Below, one piece after another: positions 17,546 to 27,837 of a stretch of 33,777 bases of DNA. How positions within the stretch are numbered: the stretch's first letter is position 1; every line of letters begins with the position of its first letter. The DNA is from Oxalobacteraceae bacterium (GTDB lineage Bacteria > Pseudomonadota > Gammaproteobacteria > Burkholderiales > Burkholderiaceae_D). The stretch spans positions 1 through 33,777 of the forward strand of contig CANIFC010000009.1 of assembly GCA_947466695.1 (NCBI GenBank), read 5' to 3'. The notes beneath the pieces are model-generated. The model searched no databases. It saw only the letters and a list, made by a program, of their open reading frames with translations, and was not told the origin of the DNA. The position numbers and the translations under genes were made by a program.

Positions 17546-19195
17546 TTAGCGACGCATCATTTCCGGCGTTGCGAGAAAAAAGGCATTCCATTCCTGTGGC
17601 GTGCCTGCCTGTTGTAATGCTTGTCTGGAGGCGGGGCTAAAATTTTTCAGCCAGTTTTTCACATAGTCCGAATTCGCCAGAGCAGGGCCGGGAATCTCTT
17701 GCGCGCGTACCGGTAACTGTGAATTTTCCATCTTATTTTCAAGCTTGAACAAACCCGGCGTTCCTGCGGCAATGGTCTTGGCAATATCAAAGCGCAAGGT
17801 CATTTGCCCGGGACTGGCCCAGCTAGTCTCCAATAAGGAATATCCATCTGGCGTCTGGCGACCGTTGATCGGTTCACCGAGCGTGTTAAGCCAGTTGAAC
17901 ATCGGGGCGGTATTCATGATGGTAGTACCGTCGTAAGCCAGGCGCACTGACGACACCACATAATGGAGTGGATCCTTGAACTTGCCACCGAGCGAGAGGA
18001 CAAATTCGGGGGCATCAAACATTGTTCTGAGCACGGCAGGTATATCACCATCGCTGCGTAAAAAACTTTGTGCCATGCGCTCAACGAGCGCCGGACTGGG
18101 ACTGTCAGAGACAAAATACACTGCCAGTTTATGGCTGATGAAGCGTGCCGTAGCGGGCTGGCGGCACAAGAGATTAAGTACGTCGTCGAGCTCACTCAAA
18201 CCGCGGCCCCGGATTGTTTTACCCAGAATTTGCTTATCGCTGAAGTCATGCCGTTTGGGATTGAATTCAAACAGGCCGTTCCTGACATAGGCTCTTTGCA
18301 GCTCAGGTGGCAGGCGCGGCGCGTTAGCGTTAACGCCCAGATTCACCCCGACACCAGTAAGTACGCGGGCCAGTTCCTGTACGTCATTTTGGCTGTAACC
18401 GCTACCGACGCCCATGGTGTGAAGTTCCAGCAGTTCACGCGCATAATTTTCGTTGATGCGTCCCACGGCATTGTGTTCATTATCAAGATAGCGCAACATC
18501 GCCGGATGCAACATCGTGGCACGTAGCAGCGCACGAAAATTACCAAGCGCATGAGGGCGGATAGCCTGCTCTTCAAAATCACCCAGCATGGCGCGCAGAT
18601 TGTGTTTGCCGCTATGGATATTAAAATGATTCATCCAGAACCAGCTCATTTGCTCCTGCATCTGGTTGCTTGAATAGACCGACCTCAGCAGTGCACGGGA
18701 AGCCGCTTCGCGTGCGAGTCGTGTCAATTCCTGCTGATACGCCTTGCGCAGGCTGTCGTCGCTGCCCTTGCTTTGTGCCGCCGTTTCGCGCTGTGACTCC
18801 AGCTCAAACATCAGCTGATCAAACGGCCGGCGTGAGATGCTCATGTCATCGATCTGCTGTTGAATCGCTGCAGGCAAAAGCGCGCTGCGACTGCGCAGTT
18901 GCTGATCCAGATAGCGGTCCATGCCCAGCGCCTGCATCTGACGTGAAGAAGAGGCGCTGGCACCCCAGCTGATGCGGTTCAACAGTTGCAGTGGATCAGC
19001 CTTGGCCTGTTGCAGCGTCATGCGCACTCGCATGTCAACCGGCGGCGCAACGCTCACTGTCGCGATGCTTGACTGCGCCGGTTGACGCGCCATCTGCTTA
19101 CCCGGTGTACTGCAGGCAGACATAAAAACGAGCGCAACAACGCCGAGCGACTGACGAAAAGACTGACGGAACGAAGAGCGGAACAGGGCTGGCAT
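17546..19195 (-). CDS. DUF1800 family protein (putative lipoprotein)
   Basis: LLNRISWGASASSSRQMQALGMDRYLDQQL, MSWFWMNHFNIHSGK, INENYARELLELHTMGVGSGYSQNDVQELARVLTGV are characteristic of DUF1800; start placed at Met 19195 before the FMSAC lipobox-like sequence. Confidence 0.92.
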   Translation of the reverse strand: MPALFRSSFRQSFRQSLGVVALVFMSACSTPGKQMARQPAQSSIATVSVAPPVDMRVRMTLQQAKADPLQLLNRISWGASASSSRQMQALGMDRYLDQQLRSRSALLPAAIQQQIDDMSISRRPFDQLMFELESQRETAAQSKGSDDSLRKAYQQELTRLAREAASRALLRSVYSSNQMQEQMSWFWMNHFNIHSGKHNLRAMLGDFEEQAIRPHALGNFRALLRATMLHPAMLRYLDNEHNAVGRINENYARELLELHTMGVGSGYSQNDVQELARVLTGVGVNLGVNANAPRLPPELQRAYVRNGLFEFNPKRHDFSDKQILGKTIRGRGLSELDDVLNLLCRQPATARFISHKLAVYFVSDSPSPALVERMAQSFLRSDGDIPAVLRTMFDAPEFVLSLGGKFKDPLHYVVSSVRLAYDGTTIMNTAPMFNWLNTLGEPINGRQTPDGYSLLETSWASPGQMTLRFDIAKTIAAGTPGLFKLENKMENSQLPVRAQEIPGPALANSDYVKNWLKNFSPASRQALQQAGTPQEWNAFFLATPEMMRR

Positions 19196-19321
19196 GGCAA
19201 TTGACACTTCCAGATAGATGACTTGTCTGCATACAACGCATGGCAAGAAAATTCGTTGTCCTATAAAGTTGCCCTATACAGAAGATTGGTAACTGCATGT
19301 AACAACCTGACCTAAAAAAAT

Positions 19322-20725
19322 TTATTTTTCGTCCTGGCAAAGCGTTTTCCGGTCTTGCATCATACAACTGGTGAGGCGTTTGCCGCGCTGGTCCCAGGCC
19401 TCCATTTTCCAGCTTTTTCCTATCCGTTCCATGCTCATGAAACCGACCTCATTGGTGTTACTAAAATGCGCTATCTGCGCGCCGGAGTAGGGTGTGACGT
19501 CATCAGGGCGGGGCATCGACAATGGTGTATCGAGCGATGAGCCGCCGTTACCGCTGACAAATTGTGTCGGGTGATCAGAGGCAAAGGTGATGGCCTCAAA
19601 TAAATGGACATGGCCGGCAACGGTCGCTTGTACCTTGGCGGGAAACAAGCGTTGCGGATGACGGTTTTTCATGATGTCTTGCAAGGCCGCATTACCCGGC
19701 AGGTATCCAGGGGCAAATCCCAGAATCGGATGGTGATTAATGAAAATGGAAAAGTCCGCCTGATCAGCCAGGCTGTCAACCGACTTCAATTGCTGCGTAT
19801 AGATCTGGTAAGCACTATCCGTGCTGGCCATGGCCTTGACCGGCACCCTGGCTGAATCAAACACGATCAGTTGCGCAGCCGCGCCGGCGACCGGCCCCAG
19901 CGGAATCGCATAAGGCGCGCTGTAGTCGCCAATGGCATCGTCGCGCTCAAGATTGCAGTCCCGTCCCGGCTCTAGCGGGCGCGGGTCCATGAAGCGCCAC
20001 CAGCCCTGTCCGGCACGCACACAGGACTCATGGTTACCGCGTACCATCACCCATGGCGCCACTGCCAGCAAAGGTGCCGCCGGTGCGAAAAAATCGGCTT
20101 GCCAGGTATCCCAACCGTAACCCCACGGGCTGCCGGCACAATCAGCACTTCCCTCAGCGCAGGCATTTTCACGGTAATGGAAGTCGCCGACATGAATCAC
20201 GAGGTCAGGCTTAAAGCTGGCAGCAGTCCTGATCACTTCCTCAAAGGCCCATTGGCTGGTGTCATTACAGGCCTGGTAGTAGTGATCGGCTTTCTTCATG
20301 CGGCAACCTGTATCACCGATCACGATGATTTTTTGTGCCGAGGGTTTCGGTAGCGGTAACGGGATTCCTTCGATACTGACCGAAGCAACGCCGCTGTTGA
20401 GGATCGCTTCACAGGTTAATACAGGAAATTGCGATGCTTTGGAATCGGCTGGAATGCTGACCGTCTTGCGCTGTGCGATCGTTTCCGCCTTGGCCCTGAC
20501 GTGCATGCGCTGCGCCACACCATCTTGCAACAGCGTCGGACAGCTTGCCTCGGTAGTGACGGCACGCGCCACCGCCTGTCCCTGTGCGCCAAGTACCACC
20601 CAGCTAGCCAGCAATTTACCGGCCATTACAGGTGAATTTTTAACCGGCGTACTGCATGCCGCAAGTATGCCCAGCACCGCCAGCAGACAGGTATTTTTCA
20701 AAAAAGAAGTGCTACTGAACAGCAT
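19322..20725 (-). CDS. Metallophosphoesterase (putative lipoprotein)
   Basis: VIGDTGC, VIHVGDFHYR, VMVRGNHESC, FINHHP, VAGHVHLFE metal-ligand motifs; N-terminal LGILAACS lipobox. Confidence 0.9.
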   Translation of the reverse strand: MLFSSTSFLKNTCLLAVLGILAACSTPVKNSPVMAGKLLASWVVLGAQGQAVARAVTTEASCPTLLQDGVAQRMHVRAKAETIAQRKTVSIPADSKASQFPVLTCEAILNSGVASVSIEGIPLPLPKPSAQKIIVIGDTGCRMKKADHYYQACNDTSQWAFEEVIRTAASFKPDLVIHVGDFHYRENACAEGSADCAGSPWGYGWDTWQADFFAPAAPLLAVAPWVMVRGNHESCVRAGQGWWRFMDPRPLEPGRDCNLERDDAIGDYSAPYAIPLGPVAGAAAQLIVFDSARVPVKAMASTDSAYQIYTQQLKSVDSLADQADFSIFINHHPILGFAPGYLPGNAALQDIMKNRHPQRLFPAKVQATVAGHVHLFEAITFASDHPTQFVSGNGGSSLDTPLSMPRPDDVTPYSGAQIAHFSNTNEVGFMSMERIGKSWKMEAWDQRGKRLTSCMMQDRKTLCQDEK

Positions 20726-20851
20726 GACGGTTCTCCGTTACGTGGCGAGGCAGGGGTTTTGTGCTGCCTCATTGTGCCTGAAATTGATGTAACAACGATG
20801 ATCAGCATAATGACACGCAAGCGCAGCTTGTCGCTGCGCACATTGGCGATG

Positions 20852-22057
20852 TTAGCTAGCCCCTATTACCTGATACGCGAGATTTTTAAATTCAAATGAA
20901 AACGGCTGCCAGAAGGACATCTGGCGCTGCGTCATCAAGACGCCGGCTAAATTGTGCCTTGGTGATATCCACCAATGCGTACCTGCAATGCCACCCCATT
21001 CAAATTCGCCTTCCGAGGCCGCCGGATCCATCGCACCCGGCGTGAGAGTCACGGCTCCACCCAGTCCAAACCCTTTTCCCGGAACGCTGCCCACGCCGGG
21101 AAACGCGATCCTGACACCCTCAGGCAACTGGTTACGCATCATCATGGTAATGGTTTCTGCGCTAAGCACTTGTCTGCCGCCCGGGATAAAACTACGCATC
21201 AGCGCCAGCATGTCGGCGAGGCTGGAGACCAGTCCGCCACCACCGGACAACCTGGCTACCGGCGTCACAAAAGCCCCCGGATAGGGTGAATTTTCCAGCC
21301 GCGTCAAACCGCGTTTGAGAGGATTTCCAGGGTCAGTGGCAGAGTAATAGGCGCTCAGCCGGTCACGCTTATTTTCAGGCACAACAAAGAAGGTGTCGGG
21401 CATACCGAGCGGATCGAGAATACGCCGCTGAATGAAGTCATCAAAGCGTTCACCGCTGATCACTTCCACCAGCCGCGCCAGCACATCGCTGGCAATCGAA
21501 TATTCCCATGCGGTACCGGGATGAAACGACAGCGGCAGCTCTTCAAGTACGTCAATCAGATGCGACAAGGGCGTATAGGCGTGTAATACCTTACGCTCGA
21601 CATAGGCGCGATACATGGTGCTGCCATGGTCAAGCAAGCCGTAGCTCAGGCCCGAAGTATGATTGAGTAACTGGCGCAGCGTAATCGATGACCTGGCCGC
21701 TTCCGTATCCGTGATGTCCTTGCTGCCTTCCTTGAGTACACGCCTGTTACCCAGCTGCGGCAGATATTTTTCTATCTTGTCATCCAGCGCCAGCCTGCCG
21801 TCTTCCATCAACTGCAACACGGCAATCGAGGTGATGAGCTTGGTGTTGGAAAAAATGCGGAACAGGTGATCGGGCCGCATGAGGATGCCATTTTCCTTGT
21901 CGGACCAACCGGCACAATCGCGATACACCAGATCACGTCCGAGCAGCAAGGCGGATGACACCCCGGTCAGGATATTTTTATCCACATAGCGCTGCATCGC
22001 GTCATGAATGGGGCTGAAATCATACGAGCTTTGGATTATCTTCATTGCCGGCTTCAT
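20852..22057 (-). CDS. Serine hydrolase, class C beta-lactamase/EstB-like
   Basis: SxxK motif FRIFSNTKLITSIAVLQLME, LRQLLNHTSGLSYG, EYSIASDVLARLVEVISG. Start uncertain: the track start at 22144 is GTG, ATG candidates are 22057 and 22045. Confidence 0.88.
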   Translation of the reverse strand: MKPAMKIIQSSYDFSPIHDAMQRYVDKNILTGVSSALLLGRDLVYRDCAGWSDKENGILMRPDHLFRIFSNTKLITSIAVLQLMEDGRLALDDKIEKYLPQLGNRRVLKEGSKDITDTEAARSSITLRQLLNHTSGLSYGLLDHGSTMYRAYVERKVLHAYTPLSHLIDVLEELPLSFHPGTAWEYSIASDVLARLVEVISGERFDDFIQRRILDPLGMPDTFFVVPENKRDRLSAYYSATDPGNPLKRGLTRLENSPYPGAFVTPVARLSGGGGLVSSLADMLALMRSFIPGGRQVLSAETITMMMRNQLPEGVRIAFPGVGSVPGKGFGLGGAVTLTPGAMDPAASEGEFEWGGIAGTHWWISPRHNLAGVLMTQRQMSFWQPFSFEFKNLAYQVIGAS

Positions 22058-22254
22058 GTTCAAAAACACTATTTTAACTGCTTGCCAAAGTCTTATCGAT
22101 TCATTGGCATGAATACTTTGCGTGTATGAAATATCGACACGCACGGCAGCTCCGGACTCCTCTGAAAATTACGGCAGATATCCGGAAAAAAATCAGCCGT
22201 GCAAGGTCTGCCCTTTAGCACCTCATGGAAAATATTTACCCGGAAACGATCATT

Positions 22255-23013
22255 TCAGGCAAATTTTTGTTCAGTAATGAGATGACACAGCTCAGCGTAA
22301 CGCACCACTTCGCCGATCACGATCACGCTGGGACTACCCAGACCCGAGCTGGCCAGATCCTGCGATAAGCTTCCTAGCGTACTGATGAGCTGTGACTGAG
22401 TAGAGCAAGTGGCTGACTGGATCACCGCCACTGGCGTCGTTACCGGCAAGCCGCCCGCGATCAATGACTGCTGAATGGAATGGCAATGTGCCACACCCAT
22501 ATAAATGACGAGCGTCAGTCCGGTTTTCGCCAGCGCTGCCCAGTCCGGATTGGTAGCGGCACTCTTGCCATGCCCGGTGACAAAAATAACCCCTTGCGAC
22601 CAGTCACGATGTGTCAAGGGAATGCCCAGCGATGACGGCGCGGCCAGACCACTGCTGATACCGTTGACGACCTCCACGACCACACCTTGCGCCATTAAAT
22701 GCTGGCGCTCTTCGCCACCGCGACCAAAGATGAAAGGATCGCCGCCCTTAAGCCGTACTACGCAGTGGCCGGCCAGAGCTTCGGCAAGCATCAGCTTTTC
22801 AATAAAAGCCTGCGGTGTTGACTGACAGCCACCACGCTTTCCTACCTGCACCACACGCGCGGCAGGGCCGGCGTGCTGCAACACCTCAGGATTGACGAGA
22901 TCATCAATCAGGATGACGTCCGCCAGAGCAATTGCCTTCACCGCCTTCAAGGTCAGCAGATCAGGGTCACCTGGACCAGCGCCAACCAAAAATACTTTAC
23001 CTGTTTTGTGCAT
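22255..23013 (-). CDS. cobA: Uroporphyrinogen-III C-methyltransferase
   Basis: KVFLVGAGPGDPDLLTLKAVKAIALADVILIDDLVNPEVL; RLKGGDPFIFGRGGEE; GLAAPSSLGIPLTHR. Confidence 0.93.
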   Translation of the reverse strand: MHKTGKVFLVGAGPGDPDLLTLKAVKAIALADVILIDDLVNPEVLQHAGPAARVVQVGKRGGCQSTPQAFIEKLMLAEALAGHCVVRLKGGDPFIFGRGGEERQHLMAQGVVVEVVNGISSGLAAPSSLGIPLTHRDWSQGVIFVTGHGKSAATNPDWAALAKTGLTLVIYMGVAHCHSIQQSLIAGGLPVTTPVAVIQSATCSTQSQLISTLGSLSQDLASSGLGSPSVIVIGEVVRYAELCHLITEQKFA

Positions 23014-23335
23014 GTCATTTCCTTTAACCGTTCATTGAGCAGACTTTGCAATAGATGAAGCAACATATGTTCCACCCGCGTAAAAAGATCCATCATGAGA
23101 ATATTTTTAGAAAATAAACGTCGTATAATTTTTTTTGCACTAAAGTGGTGCGCAATAAGGCTAATCTGTAGCGTTTTCGCTTTCAGCACCTTGAGCGGCT
23201 CCAAGGGCAAAATGTGGCAGGACGCTTCGTTCAGATTTTTGAAAAAGTTAATATTTGTCGTCACCATTTAGCGATGGATGTCGTTACGTCGGAAATAAAA
23301 TCGCGACTCTCCAATTTGACGTGTAGTGCATCAAT

Positions 23336-23364
23336 AAAAAAAGCTGACCCGTTTCCGGGCCAGC
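23336..23364 (-). terminator. Rho-independent terminator downstream of putA
   Basis: On the minus strand GCTGGCCCG-GAAA-CGGGTCAGC (one G.U wobble) followed by T7; 30 bp past the putA stop. Confidence 0.9.
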
Positions 23365-23393
23365 CTCTTCATTTCTGACAACAGCGACGTCGA

Positions 23394-26300
23394 TTAGTTG
23401 TCGAGGGTCATCAAACTGGCATTCCCACCGGCCGCGGTGGTGTTGATACAGAGCGCACGCTCGGCCACCAGCCGCCACAAGGGAACTTCGGTATTTTCCT
23501 GAGTTTCAATGACGCAGATAATCGCTTCATTTTGCGCCGCGAACAAATTTTTATACGTCGCCAGCAAACTCCCCTCAACCAATGCAAACTGAACCGCAGC
23601 CTGATCTGCCTCAGCTTGCGAGATGCGCTCGCGGATCACTGCAGGCAAGCCATCGGGCAATAACTGCATGGTCTGCGCCGGAAGTACCGGTGTATTGCCA
23701 GTAGCGAGCAAGGCTGCGAGTTGATTGAGCAGGCAATTGACCGTCGTTGCGGCACAAAACACCCGGCCGCGCGGCGCGAACGACAAGGTATTGCGTTCAC
23801 CCGTTGGTCCCGGTAACACCATGGTCATCTTGTAGGGACTGTGATGGACGTATTTTTCGGCAAATTTGGCGATTTTTTCATGGCCATGTGTTTTCGCCCA
23901 AATCAACAAGGCGTCAAGGGCGCCAGGAGCCTGGCGCTCAAAGACAGTATGTCCGCCTACCGTACCTGCTGGATTTTTTTGTAATCTTTTTAGGTAGAAG
24001 GGACCACCCGCTTTTGGACCGGTACCCGATTTTCCTTCGCCGCCAAACGGTTGCACCCCAACTACGGCACCGACAATATTGCGGTTGACATACATGTTTC
24101 CCACATGTGCCCGCGACGTGATGAAATTAACCGTCTCATCAATGCGCGAATGTACTCCGAGCGTCAGACCATAGCCGGTCGCATTGATCTGCTCGATCAA
24201 CTGAGGCAAATCAGCACGCTTGTAACGCAGGACATGCAGGACCGGACCGAATACCTCTTTTGTCAGTTCCGATAAGGCGCTAATCTCGATCATGGTCGGC
24301 GCGATGAACGTCCCTTTGGCGCAGCAAGCGGGCAGGTCGAGCGTATAGAAATTTTTAGACTGCCCGCGCATCTTCCCGATATGTGCCTGCAGCGCTTGTT
24401 GCGCCTCGGCGTCTATCACCGGACCGATATCGACGGCCAGACGATCCGGCTTGCCTATCTGCAGTTCTTGCATCGCGCCCTTGAGCATGTCGATCGTTTT
24501 TTCTGCAATATCAACTTGCAGGCAAAGTACCCGCAGCGCTGAACAGCGCTGACCGGCGCTGTCAAATGCCGAAGCAATGGCATCATTAACGACCTGTTCC
24601 GGCAAGGCGCTGCTGTCGACAATCATCACATTCTGACCACCGGTTTCGGCAATCAGGGGAATCTCGATATGTTCTGCCAGCGATCGTTTTACCAGCGTAC
24701 GGTTGATGCTCTGTGCGACTTCGGTCGAACCGGTAAAAATGACACCTTTGACGCGCTTGTCGGCGACCAGTTGCGCCCCGACCACCTCACCAGTACCAGG
24801 TAAAAACTGTAATGCTCCACGTGGAACACCCGCTTCATGCAGCAGTTGTACTGCCCGGAAAGCGATTAACGGGGTCTGTTCGGCAGGTTTGGCCAGTACA
24901 ACATTGCCGGCTGCAAGGGCGGCACTCACTTCGCCTACAAAAATCGCCAGAGGAAAATTCCATGGGCTGATACAGACAACACTACCCAGTGCCAGCGAGT
25001 TGGGAGTGAACTCAACCTGCGTGGCGTAGTATCGTAAAAAATCAACCGCTTCGCGCACTTCGGCCAGCGCGTTTGGCAAAGACTTTCCCGCCTCACGAAT
25101 TGCCAGCGCCATGAAATCCAGCGTTTGCGCTTCCATCAGGTCAGCCGCTTTTTTCAGGATGGCGGCACGCTCTGAAGGTGCGACAGTTTGCCAGTCTATG
25201 GCATAATTTTCCGCTTCAGCCAGCGCCGTTTGTACGTCTTGTGCATCGGCTTCAATCACGTAGCCAACGATGTCTTCGTGGTCGGCAGGATTGACGACAG
25301 GGCTCGCATTGGTCGATGAGACAGCAGCATTTAACAGCGGGCCGGCCGTCACTTTTTGCTGACTAAAAAGCGCAAAATGCCGGGCTATTTTTTGTAGCTC
25401 AAGTTCATTACTAAAATCGAGTCCCCGGGAATTTTTTCGCTCAAGTCCGAACAGGTCGGCGGGCAAAGAAATTCCCGCATGCGCAATTCCACCAAGCTCG
25501 CTGGCAATGGCAACAGGATCGGCAATGAGCGACTCAAGCGAAATCGACTCATCAACAATCTGGTTAACGAACGACGAGTTGGCACCATTTTCCAACAGGC
25601 GGCGTACCAGATACGCCAGCAGGGTCTGGTGCGAACCGACAGGCGCGTAAATGCGGCAGGGCTTATCGAGCTTATCCTTGCCAACCACCTGATCATACAA
25701 AGTTTCACCCATGCCGTGCAGGCACTGAAATTCGTAATCTGTAATATTGTCCTGCTGCGCCCAGGTATAAATGGTCGACAAGGTCAGGGCATTATGAGTG
25801 GCAAACTGTGGATAGATCACATCGACTGCCGCCAATAATTTTTGCGCGCATAACAAGTACGAAACATCGGTATAGACCTTGCGGGTGTAGACCGGAAAAC
25901 CACTCATGCCATCAACCTGGGAACGCTTTATCTCCGAATCCCAATATGCACCTTTCACCAGGCGCACCATAAATCGGGTGCCGCTGCGGTGTGCCAGGTC
26001 GACCAGAAAATCGATCACGAAAGGGCAACGTTTTTGGTAGGCCTGCACGACAAAACCGATCCCTTCAAAACCGGCCAGATCAGGATCAAATGCCAGCGCT
26101 TCCATCAGGTCCAGCGAGAGCTCAAGGCGCTCGGTTTCTTCCGCATCAATGTTGATACCAATATTGTAGTTCTTGGCAAGCAGCACCAATTTTTTGAGCA
26201 AAGGCAACAATTCGTTCATGGTACGCGCTCTTTGGGAGCGCGAATAACGCGGATGCAGCGCCGATAATTTAACCGAAATTCCCGGACCATCCTTAATGCT

Positions 26301-27029
26301 GCGCCCGTTCGACGCTTTACCAATCGCGTGAATCGCCGCCTCATAGGCGTTGAAATAAAACGCGGCATCCTGCGCCGTCAATGCCGCTTCACCGAGCATG
26401 TCATAGGAATAGCGATAACCGCGTTTTTCATTGTCGAGACCGTTTTTCAAGGCTTCATCGATCGTCTGTCCGGTAACAAACTGGTTACCCAGCATGCGCA
26501 TCGCCAGATCAACCCCTTTACGGATTAACGGCTCGCCACCCCTTCCAATCAGACGTGTCAACGCAGAGCCCAGGCCCTGATCGGTATTGGTGCTTACCAG
26601 TTTGCCGGTGACCAATAGACCCCAGGTCGCCGCATTGACAAACAAGGACGGCGATTCGCCCAGATGCTTGCGCCAGTCACCTTTGCTGATTTTATCGGCG
26701 ATCAGACGGTCTGCGGTTTGATAATCGGGAATACGCAACAAGGCTTCGGCCATGCACATGAGAGCGACGCCCTCCTCTGAAGACAAGGAAAATTCATGCA
26801 TCAGTGCATCCACACCCGAAGCACGGGTACGCTGCAGGCGCACTGAACTGACCAGTTGGTGCGCGAGTGCCTGAATCTTTTCCTGTGCTTCAGGGTGGGG
26901 ATTGATATTGGCCAGTAACCACTGTACCGAGCTCTGTTCGTCCCTGCGATAGGCCAGTGTAATTGCTTCGCGTAACGGGGTCGCTGGTGCTAATAGTTCA
27001 GCTTGCAAGGCATGGAATGGTGTAGTCAT
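23394..27029 (-). CDS. putA: Bifunctional proline dehydrogenase / L-glutamate-gamma-semialdehyde dehydrogenase, no N-terminal RHH domain
   Basis: 1211 aa; PRODH motifs (SVKLSALHPRYSRSQ, RLVKGAYWDSEIKRSQ, FATHNALT) and P5CDH motifs (FTGSTEVAQSI, DSAGQRCSALRVLCLQ, PFGGEGKSGTGPKAGGPFYLKRL). Confidence 0.95.
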   Translation of the reverse strand: MTTPFHALQAELLAPATPLREAITLAYRRDEQSSVQWLLANINPHPEAQEKIQALAHQLVSSVRLQRTRASGVDALMHEFSLSSEEGVALMCMAEALLRIPDYQTADRLIADKISKGDWRKHLGESPSLFVNAATWGLLVTGKLVSTNTDQGLGSALTRLIGRGGEPLIRKGVDLAMRMLGNQFVTGQTIDEALKNGLDNEKRGYRYSYDMLGEAALTAQDAAFYFNAYEAAIHAIGKASNGRSIKDGPGISVKLSALHPRYSRSQRARTMNELLPLLKKLVLLAKNYNIGINIDAEETERLELSLDLMEALAFDPDLAGFEGIGFVVQAYQKRCPFVIDFLVDLAHRSGTRFMVRLVKGAYWDSEIKRSQVDGMSGFPVYTRKVYTDVSYLLCAQKLLAAVDVIYPQFATHNALTLSTIYTWAQQDNITDYEFQCLHGMGETLYDQVVGKDKLDKPCRIYAPVGSHQTLLAYLVRRLLENGANSSFVNQIVDESISLESLIADPVAIASELGGIAHAGISLPADLFGLERKNSRGLDFSNELELQKIARHFALFSQQKVTAGPLLNAAVSSTNASPVVNPADHEDIVGYVIEADAQDVQTALAEAENYAIDWQTVAPSERAAILKKAADLMEAQTLDFMALAIREAGKSLPNALAEVREAVDFLRYYATQVEFTPNSLALGSVVCISPWNFPLAIFVGEVSAALAAGNVVLAKPAEQTPLIAFRAVQLLHEAGVPRGALQFLPGTGEVVGAQLVADKRVKGVIFTGSTEVAQSINRTLVKRSLAEHIEIPLIAETGGQNVMIVDSSALPEQVVNDAIASAFDSAGQRCSALRVLCLQVDIAEKTIDMLKGAMQELQIGKPDRLAVDIGPVIDAEAQQALQAHIGKMRGQSKNFYTLDLPACCAKGTFIAPTMIEISALSELTKEVFGPVLHVLRYKRADLPQLIEQINATGYGLTLGVHSRIDETVNFITSRAHVGNMYVNRNIVGAVVGVQPFGGEGKSGTGPKAGGPFYLKRLQKNPAGTVGGHTVFERQAPGALDALLIWAKTHGHEKIAKFAEKYVHHSPYKMTMVLPGPTGERNTLSFAPRGRVFCAATTVNCLLNQLAALLATGNTPVLPAQTMQLLPDGLPAVIRERISQAEADQAAVQFALVEGSLLATYKNLFAAQNEAIICVIETQENTEVPLWRLVAERALCINTTAAGGNASLMTLDN

Positions 27030-27218
27030 GATCTCGGTATGATGGTCTGGCTGATGGTCAAATTAGAGGATAAATTGCACTGATTTTGTCAAAATTTACT
27101 TAATTTGATTGTATAGATGAACCGCCATGATTAATTCTGGAAATTTCGATTCATATCAAAATATTATATTTCGTGAGACAATTACACCGAATTTTATTAA
27201 CCCTCACTATGACTTCTT

Positions 27219-27677
27219 ATGCTAGACAAAATCAGTAAAAGAATATTGGCAGAATTGCAAAATGATGGCCGTATTAGCAATGTAGAATTAGCGAACAGAG
27301 TTAATCTTTCTCCTGCTGCATGCCTGGAGCGTGTGCGTAAATTGCAAGAATCTGGTTATATTCTCGGCTACACCGCACAGCTTAATCCGCATCTGCTCGA
27401 CGTTGCCTTGCTGGTATTCATTGAGGTAGTGCTCGACCGCACGACACCCGACGTTTTCGACGCCTTCAAACGCGGGGTACAAGCCATCCCTGAAGTGCTG
27501 GAATGCCATATGGTCGCTGGTGGTTTCGATTATCTCGTCAAGGCGCGTGTCAAAGATATGAACGCCTATCGCGACTTCCTGGGCAAATCATTGTTACAAC
27601 TTAGTGGTGTGCGCGAAACGCATACTTACGCAGTGATGGAAGAAGTTAAAAACACGACTTGCTTACCCATCAGATAG
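27219..27677 (+). CDS. Lrp/AsnC-family regulator, probably the divergent regulator of putA
   Basis: MLDKISKRILAELQNDGRISNVELANRVNLSPAACLERVRKLQESGYILGY HTH; C-terminal RAM/AsnC domain; divergent from putA. Confidence 0.92.
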   Translation: MLDKISKRILAELQNDGRISNVELANRVNLSPAACLERVRKLQESGYILGYTAQLNPHLLDVALLVFIEVVLDRTTPDVFDAFKRGVQAIPEVLECHMVAGGFDYLVKARVKDMNAYRDFLGKSLLQLSGVRETHTYAVMEEVKNTTCLPIR

Positions 27678-27837
27678 GTAAAGATATTTGCTGCAGGATA
27701 TTTGCTGCGAGAGATTTGTGATAGAATATTTTTACCGCTATTTACCGAGGGCTTAAGCTGCATTTTTACGCAACCTGTAAAGCAGGAATCGACAATGATC
27801 ACCAGCCAAGCCTGAAGATAGATCAGGCATCCATGAA

